Shown here: piece by piece, positions 44,679 to 54,041 of the stretch
Layout: the number at the start of each line of letters is the position of its first letter
Position numbering within the stretch: position 1 is the stretch's first letter
Position numbers and translations under genes: made by a program
The notes under the pieces: generated by a model
What the model saw: the letters and a program-made list of their open reading frames with translations, nothing else
Database searches by the model: none
Told to the model about the DNA's origin: nothing
DNA from: JAQVEM01 sp964610315
GTDB taxonomy: Bacteria; Actinomycetota; Humimicrobiia; Humimicrobiales; Humimicrobiaceae
Length of the DNA stretch: 64,000 nt
Direction of reading: 5' to 3'
NCBI GenBank assembly: GCA_964610315.1
Contig: CAZSVM010000007.1
Location: 30,425-94,424, forward strand

Positions 44679-45722
44679 TTAAAAAACCTCTTTTTTTGAT
44701 TTCACCAGCAAATACAGAAAAAAGGGAACCCCTATAATGGAAGTTATTATTCCCACCGGAATCTCTCTGGGAGCAAGTATGGTTCTTGCCAGGGTATCCG
44801 AAATAAGCAGAACTATTCCCCCGGCAATAACAGAGGTCGGATACAGTACCTTATGATCCGGCCCCACGATCAGCCTTAAAATATGCGGGGTAACAAGTCC
44901 CACGAATCCTATAATCCCGCTCATTGATACCGCCACCGCGGCAATTAGCGAGGCCATGACCAGAAGTATTTTTTTTACTCTTTCGGTCTGAACTCCCAGT
45001 TGAATTGCCCTTTCCTCTCCCAGGGATAATATATTCAAATCTCTCATAAAAAAACCAGATACCGCAACCAGAATGGCTACAACCGGAGCCAGAATAAAAA
45101 ATTTGTTCCAGGAAGCGGAAGTCAGACCCCCCATGATCCAGAACACTATTCTGGCCATGTCCTGTGTCTTAAAGACCATTATAAGATAAGTTATTGCACT
45201 TAACATGGCACTGAGGGCAATACCGGCAAGAAGGAGAGTAATCACGGATACTTTTCCCTTGATTCTGGAAATGCCGTAAACCAGGAATGTGGTACCTACC
45301 GCACCCAGCAGGGCAAAAAAGGCAGTGGTGGAAATACCTACAAGGCCAGCGCCGGTAATAAATACCAGTCCTATGGTCGCTCCCAGAGCAGCTCCCGACG
45401 AAACCCCGATTACGAAAGGATCCGCCATAGGATTTCTGAAAAGGCCCTGAAAGATTACACCTGCGCTGGCAAGCGCCATTCCTACGAATATGGAAAGGAA
45501 TATCCTGGGCAGCCTTATCTGTGAAATAATAACAACATCCTGGCTGTCAAGCAGGCCGGTATCCACGAAATGGCCGATTCCGGGTATGTAGCTTGCCAAT
45601 ATCAGGCTGCTGTCCCTGATGCTGATAGCTGCCGCGCCCGTGGATGCAGCTATTATTATCATTACTATAAGTACTGCCAGCAGTATAAGAATATACTTTA
45701 ATGTCCTTATTCCGGTCCCCAT
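44679..45722 (-). CDS. btuC: BtuC/FecCD-type permease
   Basis: 347-residue membrane subunit of a type II ABC importer with about ten helices. FecCD-family segments are clear: VRLPRIF-like IRLPRIFLSIFVGMALASAG, FRNPMADPFVIGVSSGAALGA, and the C-terminal GIIGFVGLVTPHILRLIVGPDHKVLYP coupling region. It lies between the binding protein and ATPase genes of the B12 operon. Substrate inferred from the cobalamin riboswitch ahead of the operon. Confidence 0.9.
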   Translation of the reverse strand: MGTGIRTLKYILILLAVLIVMIIIAASTGAAAISIRDSSLILASYIPGIGHFVDTGLLDSQDVVIISQIRLPRIFLSIFVGMALASAGVIFQGLFRNPMADPFVIGVSSGAALGATIGLVFITGAGLVGISTTAFFALLGAVGTTFLVYGISRIKGKVSVITLLLAGIALSAMLSAITYLIMVFKTQDMARIVFWIMGGLTSASWNKFFILAPVVAILVAVSGFFMRDLNILSLGEERAIQLGVQTERVKKILLVMASLIAAVAVSMSGIIGFVGLVTPHILRLIVGPDHKVLYPTSVIAGGIVLLISDTLARTILAPREIPVGIITSIIGVPFFLYLLVKSKKEVF

Positions 45723-45805
45723 AAATTTTGGAATAATTTAAATAATAAAAATAATTTAATGCTCCGGTAAAAATTATACCGGATCTTTCCGTCTACTTGT
45801 TTACT

Positions 45806-46777
45806 TTACTCCATTATCTCAAATTCTCCAAAAATTTCAGGATGAATTGCCCTGGATAACATGGGCAGACCCTTCTCTATCAGGTTCTGGCTGGGCCGGA
45901 AAATAGGATTGTCGGGAACTATATAGATTCTGCCCCTGCTTACCGCAGCCAGACTTGAAAATCTTGCATCTTCAGTAATTATGGAAGGATCCGAAGCCAG
46001 GCTTATGGGGACAATCATTATATCCGGATCTATTTCTATCAATCTTTCCACACTGTATTCCGGCCATCCGGTCAGATTATCTTCGGCTGCTATGTTTACT
46101 CCGCCTGATTTTTCGATAAGGTCACTGATATAGGTGTCCCCTCCCACGGTCATTAATGGATCACTGTTTATCTCCAGAAAAACCCTGGGTCTCTGTGCAT
46201 CACTTAAATCCCTGACCTGGCCATAAATCTGGTCAACTTCCTTTTTAAGTTCTCCTACCATTTCCTCTCCCTTATCTTCGAGACCTATTATTTTGCTTAT
46301 ATTGGTTATTTCTTCATAAACACCCTCTATGCCTTCAATATCGATGACTCTGTAGATCTTTATTCCAAGCTCGCTTATCTTCAGAAAATCATCTTCGGGG
46401 CCGCCGGTTGGGGTTATCAATATATCCGGATTAAGCTCGGCTATTCTTTCTATATTCGGGCCGTATGAATCCCCGGCACCTTCGAATCCTTCGGCCAGCG
46501 GATCACCTTCCGTTACGCTCCAGCTATCAACTTCGACTACCTTCTCCATGGCTCCCAGGCCGTCAATTATTTCCAGTGCACTGGGTGCCAGTACTACTAT
46601 TTTTTCTGCAGGCAAACCCAGCTCGACGGTATTTCCATCGCCATCCACCACACTTATGGATTCTTCTTCCAGCCCTCCTATGTTAACTTCATCCCTGCAT
46701 CCCGCAAAAAATACCAGAGTCACGGTGAGCAGTAAAATCAGAATCATACTTGAGGCCGCCAGAAACTTCTTTGTCAT
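45806..46777 (-). CDS. btuF: corrinoid-type ABC substrate-binding lipoprotein
   Basis: 323-residue periplasmic-binding-protein-like lipoprotein. Signal sequence and lipobox end at FFAGC (cysteine 27). Two lobes follow, with ALEIIDGLGAMEKVVEVDSW, IAELNPDILITPTGG and VERLIEIDPDIMIVPISL joined by a long helix (about 155-185), as in BtuF/FepB. First gene of the operon behind the cobalamin riboswitch and its terminator, so B12 or a related corrinoid is the likely ligand. Confidence 0.9.
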   Translation of the reverse strand: MTKKFLAASSMILILLLTVTLVFFAGCRDEVNIGGLEEESISVVDGDGNTVELGLPAEKIVVLAPSALEIIDGLGAMEKVVEVDSWSVTEGDPLAEGFEGAGDSYGPNIERIAELNPDILITPTGGPEDDFLKISELGIKIYRVIDIEGIEGVYEEITNISKIIGLEDKGEEMVGELKKEVDQIYGQVRDLSDAQRPRVFLEINSDPLMTVGGDTYISDLIEKSGGVNIAAEDNLTGWPEYSVERLIEIDPDIMIVPISLASDPSIITEDARFSSLAAVSRGRIYIVPDNPIFRPSQNLIEKGLPMLSRAIHPEIFGEFEIME

Positions 46778-46802
46778 TTTTTTCTCCTTTAATCTTTTTG
46801 TT

Positions 46803-46842
46803 AAAAAACAAAAAACTCCCGGCCTCTTCAGCTGGGAGTTTT
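46803..46842 (-). terminator. intrinsic terminator between riboswitch and btuF
   Basis: On the minus strand AAAACTCCC and GGGAGTTTT form a 9-bp stem (46834-46842 with 46812-46820) around a 13-base loop, followed by a T-rich run to 46803. It ends 25 bases upstream of the btuF start. Placed after a cobalamin aptamer, this is the expected expression platform for transcriptional attenuation. Confidence 0.85.
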
Positions 46843-46894
46843 CTTTTAAAAATGAAAAATCTCCCTCTTTCTACCGAAGAGAGACAATTTAGAA

Positions 46895-47030
46895 TTACTC
46901 AGGTTTCCTGGCTTAGGGGACTTTACTCTCTGCCTTCCCGGCAGTTTTCTGCCAGTGGCTTAACCAGAGAGCACACACCTTATCACAGTGGCGGGACCGC
47001 TCCAGATTCTAACTGGATTCCCTGATTGGA
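46895..47030 (-). promoter_or_regulatory. cobalamin riboswitch
   Basis: The minus strand shows the conserved cobalamin aptamer in order. A P1 strand TCAGG (47021-47025) is followed by GGAATCC...GAATC...GGAGCGGTCCCGCCACTG, then the B12 box region GCCACTGTGATAAGG (about 46978-46992). GCCACTGGCAG and finally GCCAGGAAACCTGA follow, the last pairing back to P1 at 46899-46903. It controls btuF-btuC-btuD-cobQ, and formerly perhaps cobO, through the terminator downstream. Confidence 0.95.
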
Positions 47031-47242
47031 AAATATCGATTATATAATAAGCCTTATAATAACTTTGCAGTCTATTATTTATTATTCAATCATTCATAAT
47101 TTACGCGGCTTACTTCTATTTCAAAAAAACATCTTGAATTATCTTCAACACTCTATTTTATAATATACTATATCCTGCCGGTAAATTGCAATTATTTTAT
47201 GTTCATAACCATCGCGCTACAAAAGCTTAATTTATAAAAGCC

Positions 47243-47254
47243 CCGGTTTACCGG
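47243..47254 (-). terminator. possible weak terminator after the reductase gene
   Basis: CCGGT and ACCGG form a 5-bp stem around two bases 10-21 bases downstream of the stop of the leftward reductase gene, followed by GGCTTTTATAAATT on that strand. The stem is short and the U-run poor. The remaining 47036-47220 shows nothing beyond probable promoter DNA for the riboswitch transcript. Confidence 0.3.
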
Positions 47255-47263
47255 AATTGCGAT

Positions 47264-48244
47264 CTATAAAAAATTATTTTCCTTGAGCCACTTTAAGGTG
47301 TCCCTGATCGATTCCTTAATGGACCTGGGGTTATAGCCCAGTTCCCGGCTTGCTTTCTGATGGCTTATATACGAATTGGATTGAAGCGTATTTATAGAAT
47401 ATGCGGTAAACCTTGGAGTCTTATTTGCCAATTTATAATACAACGGGGTAACCATACCAGCAGTTCTTGCCAGCCAGATAGGAACTTTATATCTGGGCTG
47501 CCGGACACTGCATACCTCAGAAAGTATGGACATTATTTCATCCATGGTAATTCTCTCACCGGATAATATATAATACTGACCGCTCCTGCCTTTTTCCGCT
47601 GCCCGGATAAGCCCTTCTGCCACATCCCTGACATCCACAAAGTCATAGGCTCCATCTATAATCATATTCATCCTGCCTCCGGCGAAGTCAATAAATGTTT
47701 GAGTTATCAGAGACCCCCTGAAATCATAGGGGCCCATAACGCCGGTGGGGCAAACCACTACCGAATCCAGGCCGTTTGCGGCCGCTTCTATTACTTCCAG
47801 ACTGGCATTGGCTTTGGACCGGTCATACTCACCTCTTCTGCAGTTCGGATTGAAGGGCATGCTTTCATCGATAACAGTTCCCAGAGGCGGTTCTTCCAGA
47901 GCATGTATGCTGCTGGTATAAATCAGCCTCCCTACTCCGCATTTCAGACAGGCACTTATAACATTTCTGGTGCCTTCAAAATTGACATTATGGATTAATT
48001 TTCTATCTCCGGGCATTATGGATATTATAGCTGCAAGGTGATAAACGGTATCAGCACCTCTGAAAGCTCTTATCAGGGAATCCTTATCCAGGATATCCCC
48101 CTGAATTTTTTCAACTTCCAGGCCCCCAAGCGAGGATAAGTCAGAGGTGCTGCGAACCAGGGTTCTTACTCTTTTACCCCTGTCAAGCAGCTCTCTTACC
48201 AGTACATTTCCGACGCATCCGGTGGCGCCGGTTACGATTTCCAT
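47264..48244 (-). CDS. extended short-chain dehydrogenase/epimerase (DFR-like)
   Basis: 326-residue NAD(P)-dependent Rossmann enzyme. The cofactor motif GATGCVG is at residues 6-12, followed by GDILDKDSL and ADTVYHLAA. The catalytic serine segment IYTSSIHAL and YDRSK supply the Ser-Tyr-Lys set. The C-terminal part has IWLARTAGMVTPLYYKL and ISHQKASRELGYNPRS, as in dihydroflavonol-4-reductase/hopanoid-associated sugar epimerase relatives. Substrate unknown. Apparently monocistronic. Confidence 0.85.
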   Translation of the reverse strand: MEIVTGATGCVGNVLVRELLDRGKRVRTLVRSTSDLSSLGGLEVEKIQGDILDKDSLIRAFRGADTVYHLAAIISIMPGDRKLIHNVNFEGTRNVISACLKCGVGRLIYTSSIHALEEPPLGTVIDESMPFNPNCRRGEYDRSKANASLEVIEAAANGLDSVVVCPTGVMGPYDFRGSLITQTFIDFAGGRMNMIIDGAYDFVDVRDVAEGLIRAAEKGRSGQYYILSGERITMDEIMSILSEVCSVRQPRYKVPIWLARTAGMVTPLYYKLANKTPRFTAYSINTLQSNSYISHQKASRELGYNPRSIKESIRDTLKWLKENNFL

Positions 48245-48287
48245 ATTTAAATTCTCTTATAATAAATATACTTAAAAATAAATTTTT

Positions 48288-48689
48288 CTAAGGCTCCAAC
48301 CTCTTTATATCCTCCAAGCGGTCATAATCCCTATCAAAAGAATAGACTTTATTAACATCATTTGCTTTCATAAAAGAATAATTATAGGCATCGATAAAGT
48401 CTGTATTCTTTTTTTTAAAAAGATTTATCGCCTCTACCAGTATACCTCTATCTTTAAACCTTATATTGGGGGTCCTTAAAATTAATTCTATATTATTGCA
48501 TATTTCTTCTTTATCCCAATTATAGAATCTTTTTAGTACCCAAATTACCTCGGTTATAACCAGACTTGTAGAAATACCTGTAACTTTACCATCAATTATT
48601 TCAGAAAAAAGCTTCTTTATCTTTTTATAGGTAAGTTCATCTTCTTTCTCGAAATACCTCAAGAAAATATTGGTATCGATAAAAATCAT
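48288..48689 (-). CDS. vapC: VapC-type PIN-domain toxin
   Basis: 133-residue PIN ribonuclease. The acidic metal ligands are visible: D5 (FIDTNIFL), E47 (VITEVIW), D97/D100 (NTDFIDAYN) and D119 (SFDRDYDRL). The ATG overlaps the stop of the upstream AbrB-like gene as ATGA, the usual antitoxin-toxin coupling. VapC toxins cleave tRNA or rRNA; the target here cannot be told from sequence. Confidence 0.9.
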   Translation of the reverse strand: MIFIDTNIFLRYFEKEDELTYKKIKKLFSEIIDGKVTGISTSLVITEVIWVLKRFYNWDKEEICNNIELILRTPNIRFKDRGILVEAINLFKKKNTDFIDAYNYSFMKANDVNKVYSFDRDYDRLEDIKRLEP

Positions 48690-48931
48690 TTCATCTTCCT
48701 CATAACGTCTTCTGAAATTTCTTTTTCCATCTGCTCTCTTATCTTTTTAAAATCAATTTTTTTATCCGATTTTCTGGTTATGGCATCCAGTATGGTTCCT
48801 TTTTTTACCGTGAAAACAATTTCTCCTTCCTTTACCTTAAACTCGCCGATATCATGAGATTTTATATTGAATTTATCTCTTATTTCTTTTGGTATGGTTA
48901 TTTGTCCCTTTGAAGTAATCCTTGGCATCAT
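48686..48931 (-). CDS. vapB: VapB-type AbrB-fold antitoxin
   Basis: 81-residue antitoxin from the preferred ATG at 48931. The SpoVT/AbrB swapped-hairpin domain is MPRITSKGQITIPKEIRDKF with IGEFKVKEGEIVF, and the C-terminal charged helix (about 55-81) should bind the toxin. I choose 48931 because GAGGGG lies 7 bases ahead and the AbrB domain starts there; an in-frame start at 48982 would add 17 unrelated residues. It overlaps vapC by four bases, and an inverted repeat lies upstream. Confidence 0.88.
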   Translation of the reverse strand: MMPRITSKGQITIPKEIRDKFNIKSHDIGEFKVKEGEIVFTVKKGTILDAITRKSDKKIDFKKIREQMEKEISEDVMRKMK

Positions 48932-48987
48932 ACAATCCCCTCTATTTATAAATATTTCCAAATCGGATTTTGGTAATATCAATATTG

Positions 48988-49015
48988 AAGTATTACTTTT
49001 AATATAGTAATACTT
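48988..49015. promoter_or_regulatory. inverted-repeat operator ahead of vapBC
   Basis: AAGTATTACT (48988-48997) and its perfect inverse AGTAATACTT (49006-49015) flank 8 bases, 57 bases upstream of the antitoxin start. This is the position and form of an operator for autoregulation by the VapB-VapC complex. Confidence 0.7.
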
Positions 49016-49114
49016 TTTATAATATAATACAACATATTTTTATTTTCCAAAATTCCGGCTATTTGTTTATCAGGGACTTTTTTAGAAATTAATACAAGCA
49101 GAAATTTGTCTTTT

Positions 49115-50407
49115 TTATTTTAAATTATAGAAGGCATCCAGACCAAGATATTTTGCTTCGCTTCCCAGATCTTCCTCGATGCGTAACAGTTGATTATATT
49201 TGCAAACTCTGTCCGTTCTGGAAGGAGCACCCGTTTTTATCTGACCGGCATTTACTCCCACTACTATATCGGCAATGGTGGTATCTTCTGTTTCTCCCGA
49301 CCGGTGCGAAACCACAGCCGTATATCCCGCTGTTTTAGCCATCTCGATGGCATCCAGTGCCTCGGATAAGGTTCCTATTTGATTTACTTTTATCAATATG
49401 GAGTTTGCTACCCCCATTTCCAGTCCCTTCTTAAGCCTGTCGGTATTGGTAACAAAAAGATCATCTCCTACCAGCTGAATTTTTTTACCGAGCTTCCCGG
49501 TCAGCTCCTTCCATCCCTGCCAGTCTTCTTCGTCTAATCCGTCTTCTATGGAAATTATGGGATATTTTTCCACCAGTCTTTTATAATAATCAACCATTTC
49601 CGTGGAGGTTAACACCTTGCCTTCTCCTTTAAGATTATATTTCCCCTTCTCATAAAATTCGGAGGCTGCCGGATCAAGAGCTATGTAGATATCTTTCCCC
49701 GGCTTGAATCCGGCTTTTTCAATGGCTGTAATTATATACTTTATGGCATCCTCATTGGAATTAAGATTGGGAGCAAAACCTCCCTCATCACCTACTGCCG
49801 TGCCGTGCCCGTCTTTTTCCAAAACGCTTTTAAGGTTGTGAAATACTTCCGAACCCATTCTTAAAGCCTCACTGAAAGCAGGCGCGCCAAGGGGCATTAT
49901 CATAAATTCCTGCAGGTCGACATTATTATCGGCATGCTTACCGCCATTTAGTATATTCATCATTGGCGAAGGCATAATATAAACATTGACTCCACCCAGA
50001 TATTTGTATAGAGGCAGGTCAAGTGCAACAGCAGAAGCTTTGGCCACAGATAATGACACTCCCAGTATGGCATTGGCACCTAATCTGGATTTATTATTGG
50101 TACCATCCAGATTAATCATGGCACTGTCTATTTCACGCTGATAGATGGCATCCATTCCCTCCAGTTCGGGGGCAATAATGGAATTTACATTATCCACCGC
50201 TTTCTGAGTACCTTTTCCCATGTATCGTTTTTTATCACCGTCCCTCAACTCGACCGCTTCGAATTTACCGGTAGAAGCTCCGGAAGGTACGGCCGCTCTT
50301 CCCATTGCCCCGCAGTCAAGAATTGCTTCCACTTCGACAGTGGGATTTCCTCTCGAATCCAGAATTTCTCTGGCAAAAATTCCAACGATTTCAGTACCAT
50401 TACTCAT
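49115..50407 (-). CDS. eno: enolase
   Basis: 430-residue glycolytic enzyme converting 2-phosphoglycerate to phosphoenolpyruvate. Family features are EILDSRGNPTVEVE, SGASTGKFEAVELRDGD, the metal and catalytic region GDEGGFAPN, IYIALDPAASEFY, SIEDGLDEEDWQGW, LVGDDLFVTN, LIKVNQIGTLSEAL and VVSHRSGETEDTTIADI. Full length. It has its own upstream region of about 270 bases, divergent from the efflux operon, which must hold promoters for both; no convincing -35/-10 pair was identified. Confidence 0.97.
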   Translation of the reverse strand: MSNGTEIVGIFAREILDSRGNPTVEVEAILDCGAMGRAAVPSGASTGKFEAVELRDGDKKRYMGKGTQKAVDNVNSIIAPELEGMDAIYQREIDSAMINLDGTNNKSRLGANAILGVSLSVAKASAVALDLPLYKYLGGVNVYIMPSPMMNILNGGKHADNNVDLQEFMIMPLGAPAFSEALRMGSEVFHNLKSVLEKDGHGTAVGDEGGFAPNLNSNEDAIKYIITAIEKAGFKPGKDIYIALDPAASEFYEKGKYNLKGEGKVLTSTEMVDYYKRLVEKYPIISIEDGLDEEDWQGWKELTGKLGKKIQLVGDDLFVTNTDRLKKGLEMGVANSILIKVNQIGTLSEALDAIEMAKTAGYTAVVSHRSGETEDTTIADIVVGVNAGQIKTGAPSRTDRVCKYNQLLRIEEDLGSEAKYLGLDAFYNLK

Positions 50408-50676
50408 TGTTACTCTTCCTTTCCTCTTGCTTAATCTTTTATTCTCACATTATTTAAATTCACCCGGGTATTTTGCAGTATAGTACAATAACACCATAAA
50501 TATAACTCATTATATTAATATTTTTTACATTTTAAAATTAATTATTAAAATTTATGTTTAAAAATAAAATAAAATCTGGTTAAATAGTATCCAGTTTGCA
50601 GGATTTTGGTTGTAAATATTTTAAATAAATCTTAAATAGATATTTTTATTAAGAATATTTAGGGACAGGAAATAAA

Positions 50677-51990
50677 ATGACAGTTAAACTAATAAGAAAA
50701 ACTACTTTAATAATTACCATTATTGTTATTATTATAATGATCATACCCGGTCTGTTTTCATGTAAAAGCCTGGGAAATATTTCAGATATCCTGGATACGT
50801 TTACAGTAACCAGAGGAGATATCGTTGAGACTATTTCCACCAGCGGCTATGTGGAAAGCAGCCAGCAGAACGATTATTCCCTTCCCCTTTCGGGAAAGGT
50901 ATTAAAAACCCTTGCTGCCGGTGATACTTTTAGCCAGGGTGATATCTTAATAGAAATAGATACAACCAGGCAAAAGCTCCTCATCCAGCAGGCCGAAGAA
51001 AATCTTAACCTGGCAGAAAACTCTCTGGCACTGGCAAAAATAAGCTACCAGCAGGCACTGGATGCCAACCATGTTGCACTGCAGATGGCTCAGGATAATA
51101 CCAGGCTTTCCGAACAGTCAGCACAGAACGCCTTAACTGCCCTGGAAGATGCCAATGAATACCTGAGTCTGGCACAAGAATCAACACTGGCCACCGATCT
51201 TCAAATATCCGCGGCGAAGTCTCAATCCCATTCAGCAGAAGGAGCTTACAACCAGGCGCTCATAAGCCAGTCATCCACATACTGGTCAAATATATCCAGT
51301 ACGGAGTCTGCCGCAAGCCAGATCCAATCGGCCGCTAAAAATATAGAACAGGCGGAAATACAGCTGAAACTATCGCAAATCAACCTGGAGCTGGCCAAAA
51401 TGGATACTGATGACAGCACGATCCTTGCGCCTTATAACGGTATAGTATTATCTTCAAATTACGAAAAGGGACAGTACGCCAGCCCGGGTGTGCCTGCCAT
51501 TTCCATAATAAACAGTGATTTTGTAATAAAGGCGGATATAAACGAGGTCGATGTTATAAACCTTGAGGTGGGCCAGGATGTGGATATAACGCTTGACGCC
51601 TACTATGAAAACAATTTTAAGGGTGAAATAACCGAAATATCCCCGATATCCACCAATATCGGTGGAGTGGTTTCCTTCGGGCTCACCGTAAAACCGGAGA
51701 CCGAAAATGCCCCCAAACTTCTATACGGCCTCTCTGCCAGCCTGGATATAACCTTATCCGGTGCGGAAAATGTCCTGTATGCCCCGGTACAGTCAGTAGT
51801 GGAAGAAGATGGGAAATCATATGTCGATCTTGTTGCCGAAGACGGAACTATAGTAAGAACAGAGGTAACTACCGGGATATTCAATTACGATTATATCGAA
51901 ATAAAATCGGGGCTGAGTGAAGGAGATAAAATTTTAGTTACACCAACCGCCGATAATTCTACCAACTCTTTAAGTCTTGAAGTTGACTGA
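50677..51990 (+). CDS. MacA/HlyD-type efflux adaptor protein
   Basis: 437-residue membrane-fusion protein. The N-terminal hydrophobic segment (about 8-28) ends in LFSC, so it is an anchor or lipoprotein signal. A first lipoyl-like half (SGKVLKTLAAGDTFSQGDILIEID) is followed by a long alanine/glutamine-rich coiled-coil hairpin (about residues 90-235). The second lipoyl half and beta-barrel (ILAPYNGIVLSSNYEKGQYASPG, then EVGQDVDITLDAYY) follow, then a membrane-proximal domain. It is the first gene of a three-gene MacA-MacB type system. Confidence 0.88.
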   Translation: MTVKLIRKTTLIITIIVIIIMIIPGLFSCKSLGNISDILDTFTVTRGDIVETISTSGYVESSQQNDYSLPLSGKVLKTLAAGDTFSQGDILIEIDTTRQKLLIQQAEENLNLAENSLALAKISYQQALDANHVALQMAQDNTRLSEQSAQNALTALEDANEYLSLAQESTLATDLQISAAKSQSHSAEGAYNQALISQSSTYWSNISSTESAASQIQSAAKNIEQAEIQLKLSQINLELAKMDTDDSTILAPYNGIVLSSNYEKGQYASPGVPAISIINSDFVIKADINEVDVINLEVGQDVDITLDAYYENNFKGEITEISPISTNIGGVVSFGLTVKPETENAPKLLYGLSASLDITLSGAENVLYAPVQSVVEEDGKSYVDLVAEDGTIVRTEVTTGIFNYDYIEIKSGLSEGDKILVTPTADNSTNSLSLEVD

Positions 51991-51994
51991 TAAC

Positions 51995-52762
51995 ATGATG
52001 GAAATAAGTAACGATACCATAATAAATACAACCGATATTGTAAAAATCTACAAAATAGGAAAAGTAAAAATTAACGCCCTGCGGGGAATAAACCTTGAAA
52101 TCAAAAGAGGCGAGTTTGTGGCCGTAATGGGTCCTTCCGGTTCGGGTAAATCGACTCTGATGAATATCATCGGGTGCCTGGATGTACCCACTTCCGGAAA
52201 ATACTACCTTAACCATATGGACATAAGCAAACTGAATGATAATCAGCTTGCCGGTATTAGAAATAAGGAAATGGGCTTTGTCTTCCAGACCTTCAATCTC
52301 CTATCCAGAACAAATCTCTATGGAAACGTCGAGCTTCCTATGATCTATTCCGGGGAGAGGGTAAGAAATAAAAAAAAGAAAATACTGGATGCCATAGAAT
52401 CGGTAGGGTTATCAAAGTTTATAAGGCACAGGCCCAATGAACTTTCAGGAGGAGAGAAGCAGAGAGTGGCAATTGCCAGAGCACTGGTCAATCAGCCTTC
52501 CATAATCCTTGCCGATGAGCCCACCGGAAATCTTGATTCCAGAACCGGCGAGGAGATAATAGCCATATTTCAAAAACTAAATAGGGAGGGAAAAACAATA
52601 ATTGTGGTCACCCATGAACTGGAAATAGCCAGGCACACTCATAGAATAATTTACTTAAGAGACGGCATTATTCACGGGCAGGAAGAAGTCAAAAATCAGA
52701 TCTCTGCAGAAGAAAAACTAAAGGAGATGCCCAAACTGGAAGATAAACTGACCGTAAATTGA
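51995..52762 (+). CDS. MacB-type ABC ATPase (LolD-like)
   Basis: 255-residue ATPase from the ATG at 51995. An in-frame TTG at 51977 lies inside the preceding gene, and the conserved domain does not need it. Walker A GPSGSGKST, Q-loop FVFQTFNLL, signature LSGGEKQRVAIARAL, Walker B IILADEPTGNLD and the H-loop VTHE are all present. The short C-terminal extension is lysine/glutamate-rich. It pairs with the FtsX-like permease that overlaps its end. Confidence 0.92.
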   Translation: MMEISNDTIINTTDIVKIYKIGKVKINALRGINLEIKRGEFVAVMGPSGSGKSTLMNIIGCLDVPTSGKYYLNHMDISKLNDNQLAGIRNKEMGFVFQTFNLLSRTNLYGNVELPMIYSGERVRNKKKKILDAIESVGLSKFIRHRPNELSGGEKQRVAIARALVNQPSIILADEPTGNLDSRTGEEIIAIFQKLNREGKTIIVVTHELEIARHTHRIIYLRDGIIHGQEEVKNQISAEEKLKEMPKLEDKLTVN

Positions 52763-54009
52763 AGCTCATAAAAAATATGAAAAGATTCCTCGAAAATATA
52801 AAAATTGCCTTCCAGGCCCTGTTTTTAAATAAACTGAGGTCCTTTCTTACCATGCTGGGAATAATCATAGGGGTAGGGGCAGTGGTGGCCATGCTGTCAA
52901 TCGGCACCGGAGCCCAGCAGTCCGTAATCCAGAGCGTTGAGGATATCGGCTCCAATCTGATTATAGTAACTCCGGGCAACCCCGAAGGAGAACAAAACAT
53001 CGGGGCACAATTAATGTCAGGCGGACAGCAGGCCAAATTAAAACTGGGTGACCTGCAGGCAATCGAAAGGGAGGCAACCCTGATAACCGGAGCCGCCCCG
53101 GTTGTATTTAATTCCTCCATTGCTTCTTATCTTAACAACGGTGCCCAGTCCACCATTTATGCTTCAACCGAAAACGGCCGGGAACTCTACAACATGGACG
53201 TGGAAAAAGGCAAGTTCTATAGCAGGAGCGACGTTTCCAATGCCTCCAACGTTGCTGTAATTGGCCAGACCATCATTACAAAATTATTCGGAAAGATTGA
53301 TCCCATCGGAAAAATAATTAAAATCGACGGTAAGAATTTCAAGGTAATAGGAACACTGGAATCCAGGGGGACTGACATGTTCGGTAATGACCAGGATGAT
53401 TTTATCAGCACCCCGGTGACCACCGCCCAGGATAAATTATACGGAACTGATTCATACAATATGATACTGGCTCAGAGTGTAAGCGAAAAAGATATAGATG
53501 CCGCCTCTAAAGAGATAGAATCGATACTCAGAAAACACCGGAACATAAGATTCGGAGAAAAAGATGACTTCAGTGTTCAGACTCAAACCCAGATACTTGA
53601 TATCATAACCGTAATTACCGGCATCTTCACCGTGGTTATTGCCGGTATTGCCAGCATATCGCTACTTGTGGGCGGTATAGGAATAATGAATATAATGCTG
53701 GTCTCAGTTACCGAAAGAACCAGGGAAATCGGAATTAGAAAGGCCATCGGGGCAAAGAACAGAGATATACTGGTTCAGTTCCTGGTGGAAAGTACCGTGC
53801 TCAGCATTACCGGCGGTATTCTGGGGATATTGTTTGCAGTACTGGTTTCTACATTACTGAACAGGTTTACGGTTCTTGATACATCAATAACGCTTATGCC
53901 GATAGTTATCGCCTTAAGCTTCTCTACGGTAGTGGGGCTTTTCTTCGGCATCTACCCGGCAATGCGTGCCGCAAGACTCAATCCCATAGATGCATTGAGG
54001 TATGAATAA
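52759..54009 (+). CDS. MacB/FtsX-type ABC permease
   Basis: 416-residue permease with one N-terminal helix (LTMLGIIIGVGAVVAML), a large extracytoplasmic MacB-core domain (about 65-275), and three C-terminal helices with GGIGIMNIMLVSVTERTREIGIRKAIGA and the final PAMRAARLNPIDALRYE. This is the mechanotransmission fold used to export peptides, macrolides or lipoproteins, with the adaptor and ATPase encoded upstream. The start is TTG at 52759 overlapping the ATPase stop, or ATG at 52777. Substrate unknown. Confidence 0.92.
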   Translation: MKLIKNMKRFLENIKIAFQALFLNKLRSFLTMLGIIIGVGAVVAMLSIGTGAQQSVIQSVEDIGSNLIIVTPGNPEGEQNIGAQLMSGGQQAKLKLGDLQAIEREATLITGAAPVVFNSSIASYLNNGAQSTIYASTENGRELYNMDVEKGKFYSRSDVSNASNVAVIGQTIITKLFGKIDPIGKIIKIDGKNFKVIGTLESRGTDMFGNDQDDFISTPVTTAQDKLYGTDSYNMILAQSVSEKDIDAASKEIESILRKHRNIRFGEKDDFSVQTQTQILDIITVITGIFTVVIAGIASISLLVGGIGIMNIMLVSVTERTREIGIRKAIGAKNRDILVQFLVESTVLSITGGILGILFAVLVSTLLNRFTVLDTSITLMPIVIALSFSTVVGLFFGIYPAMRAARLNPIDALRYE

Positions 54010-54041
54010 TCTTGTTATTTTAGCCAGTCTCATTAAAAATT

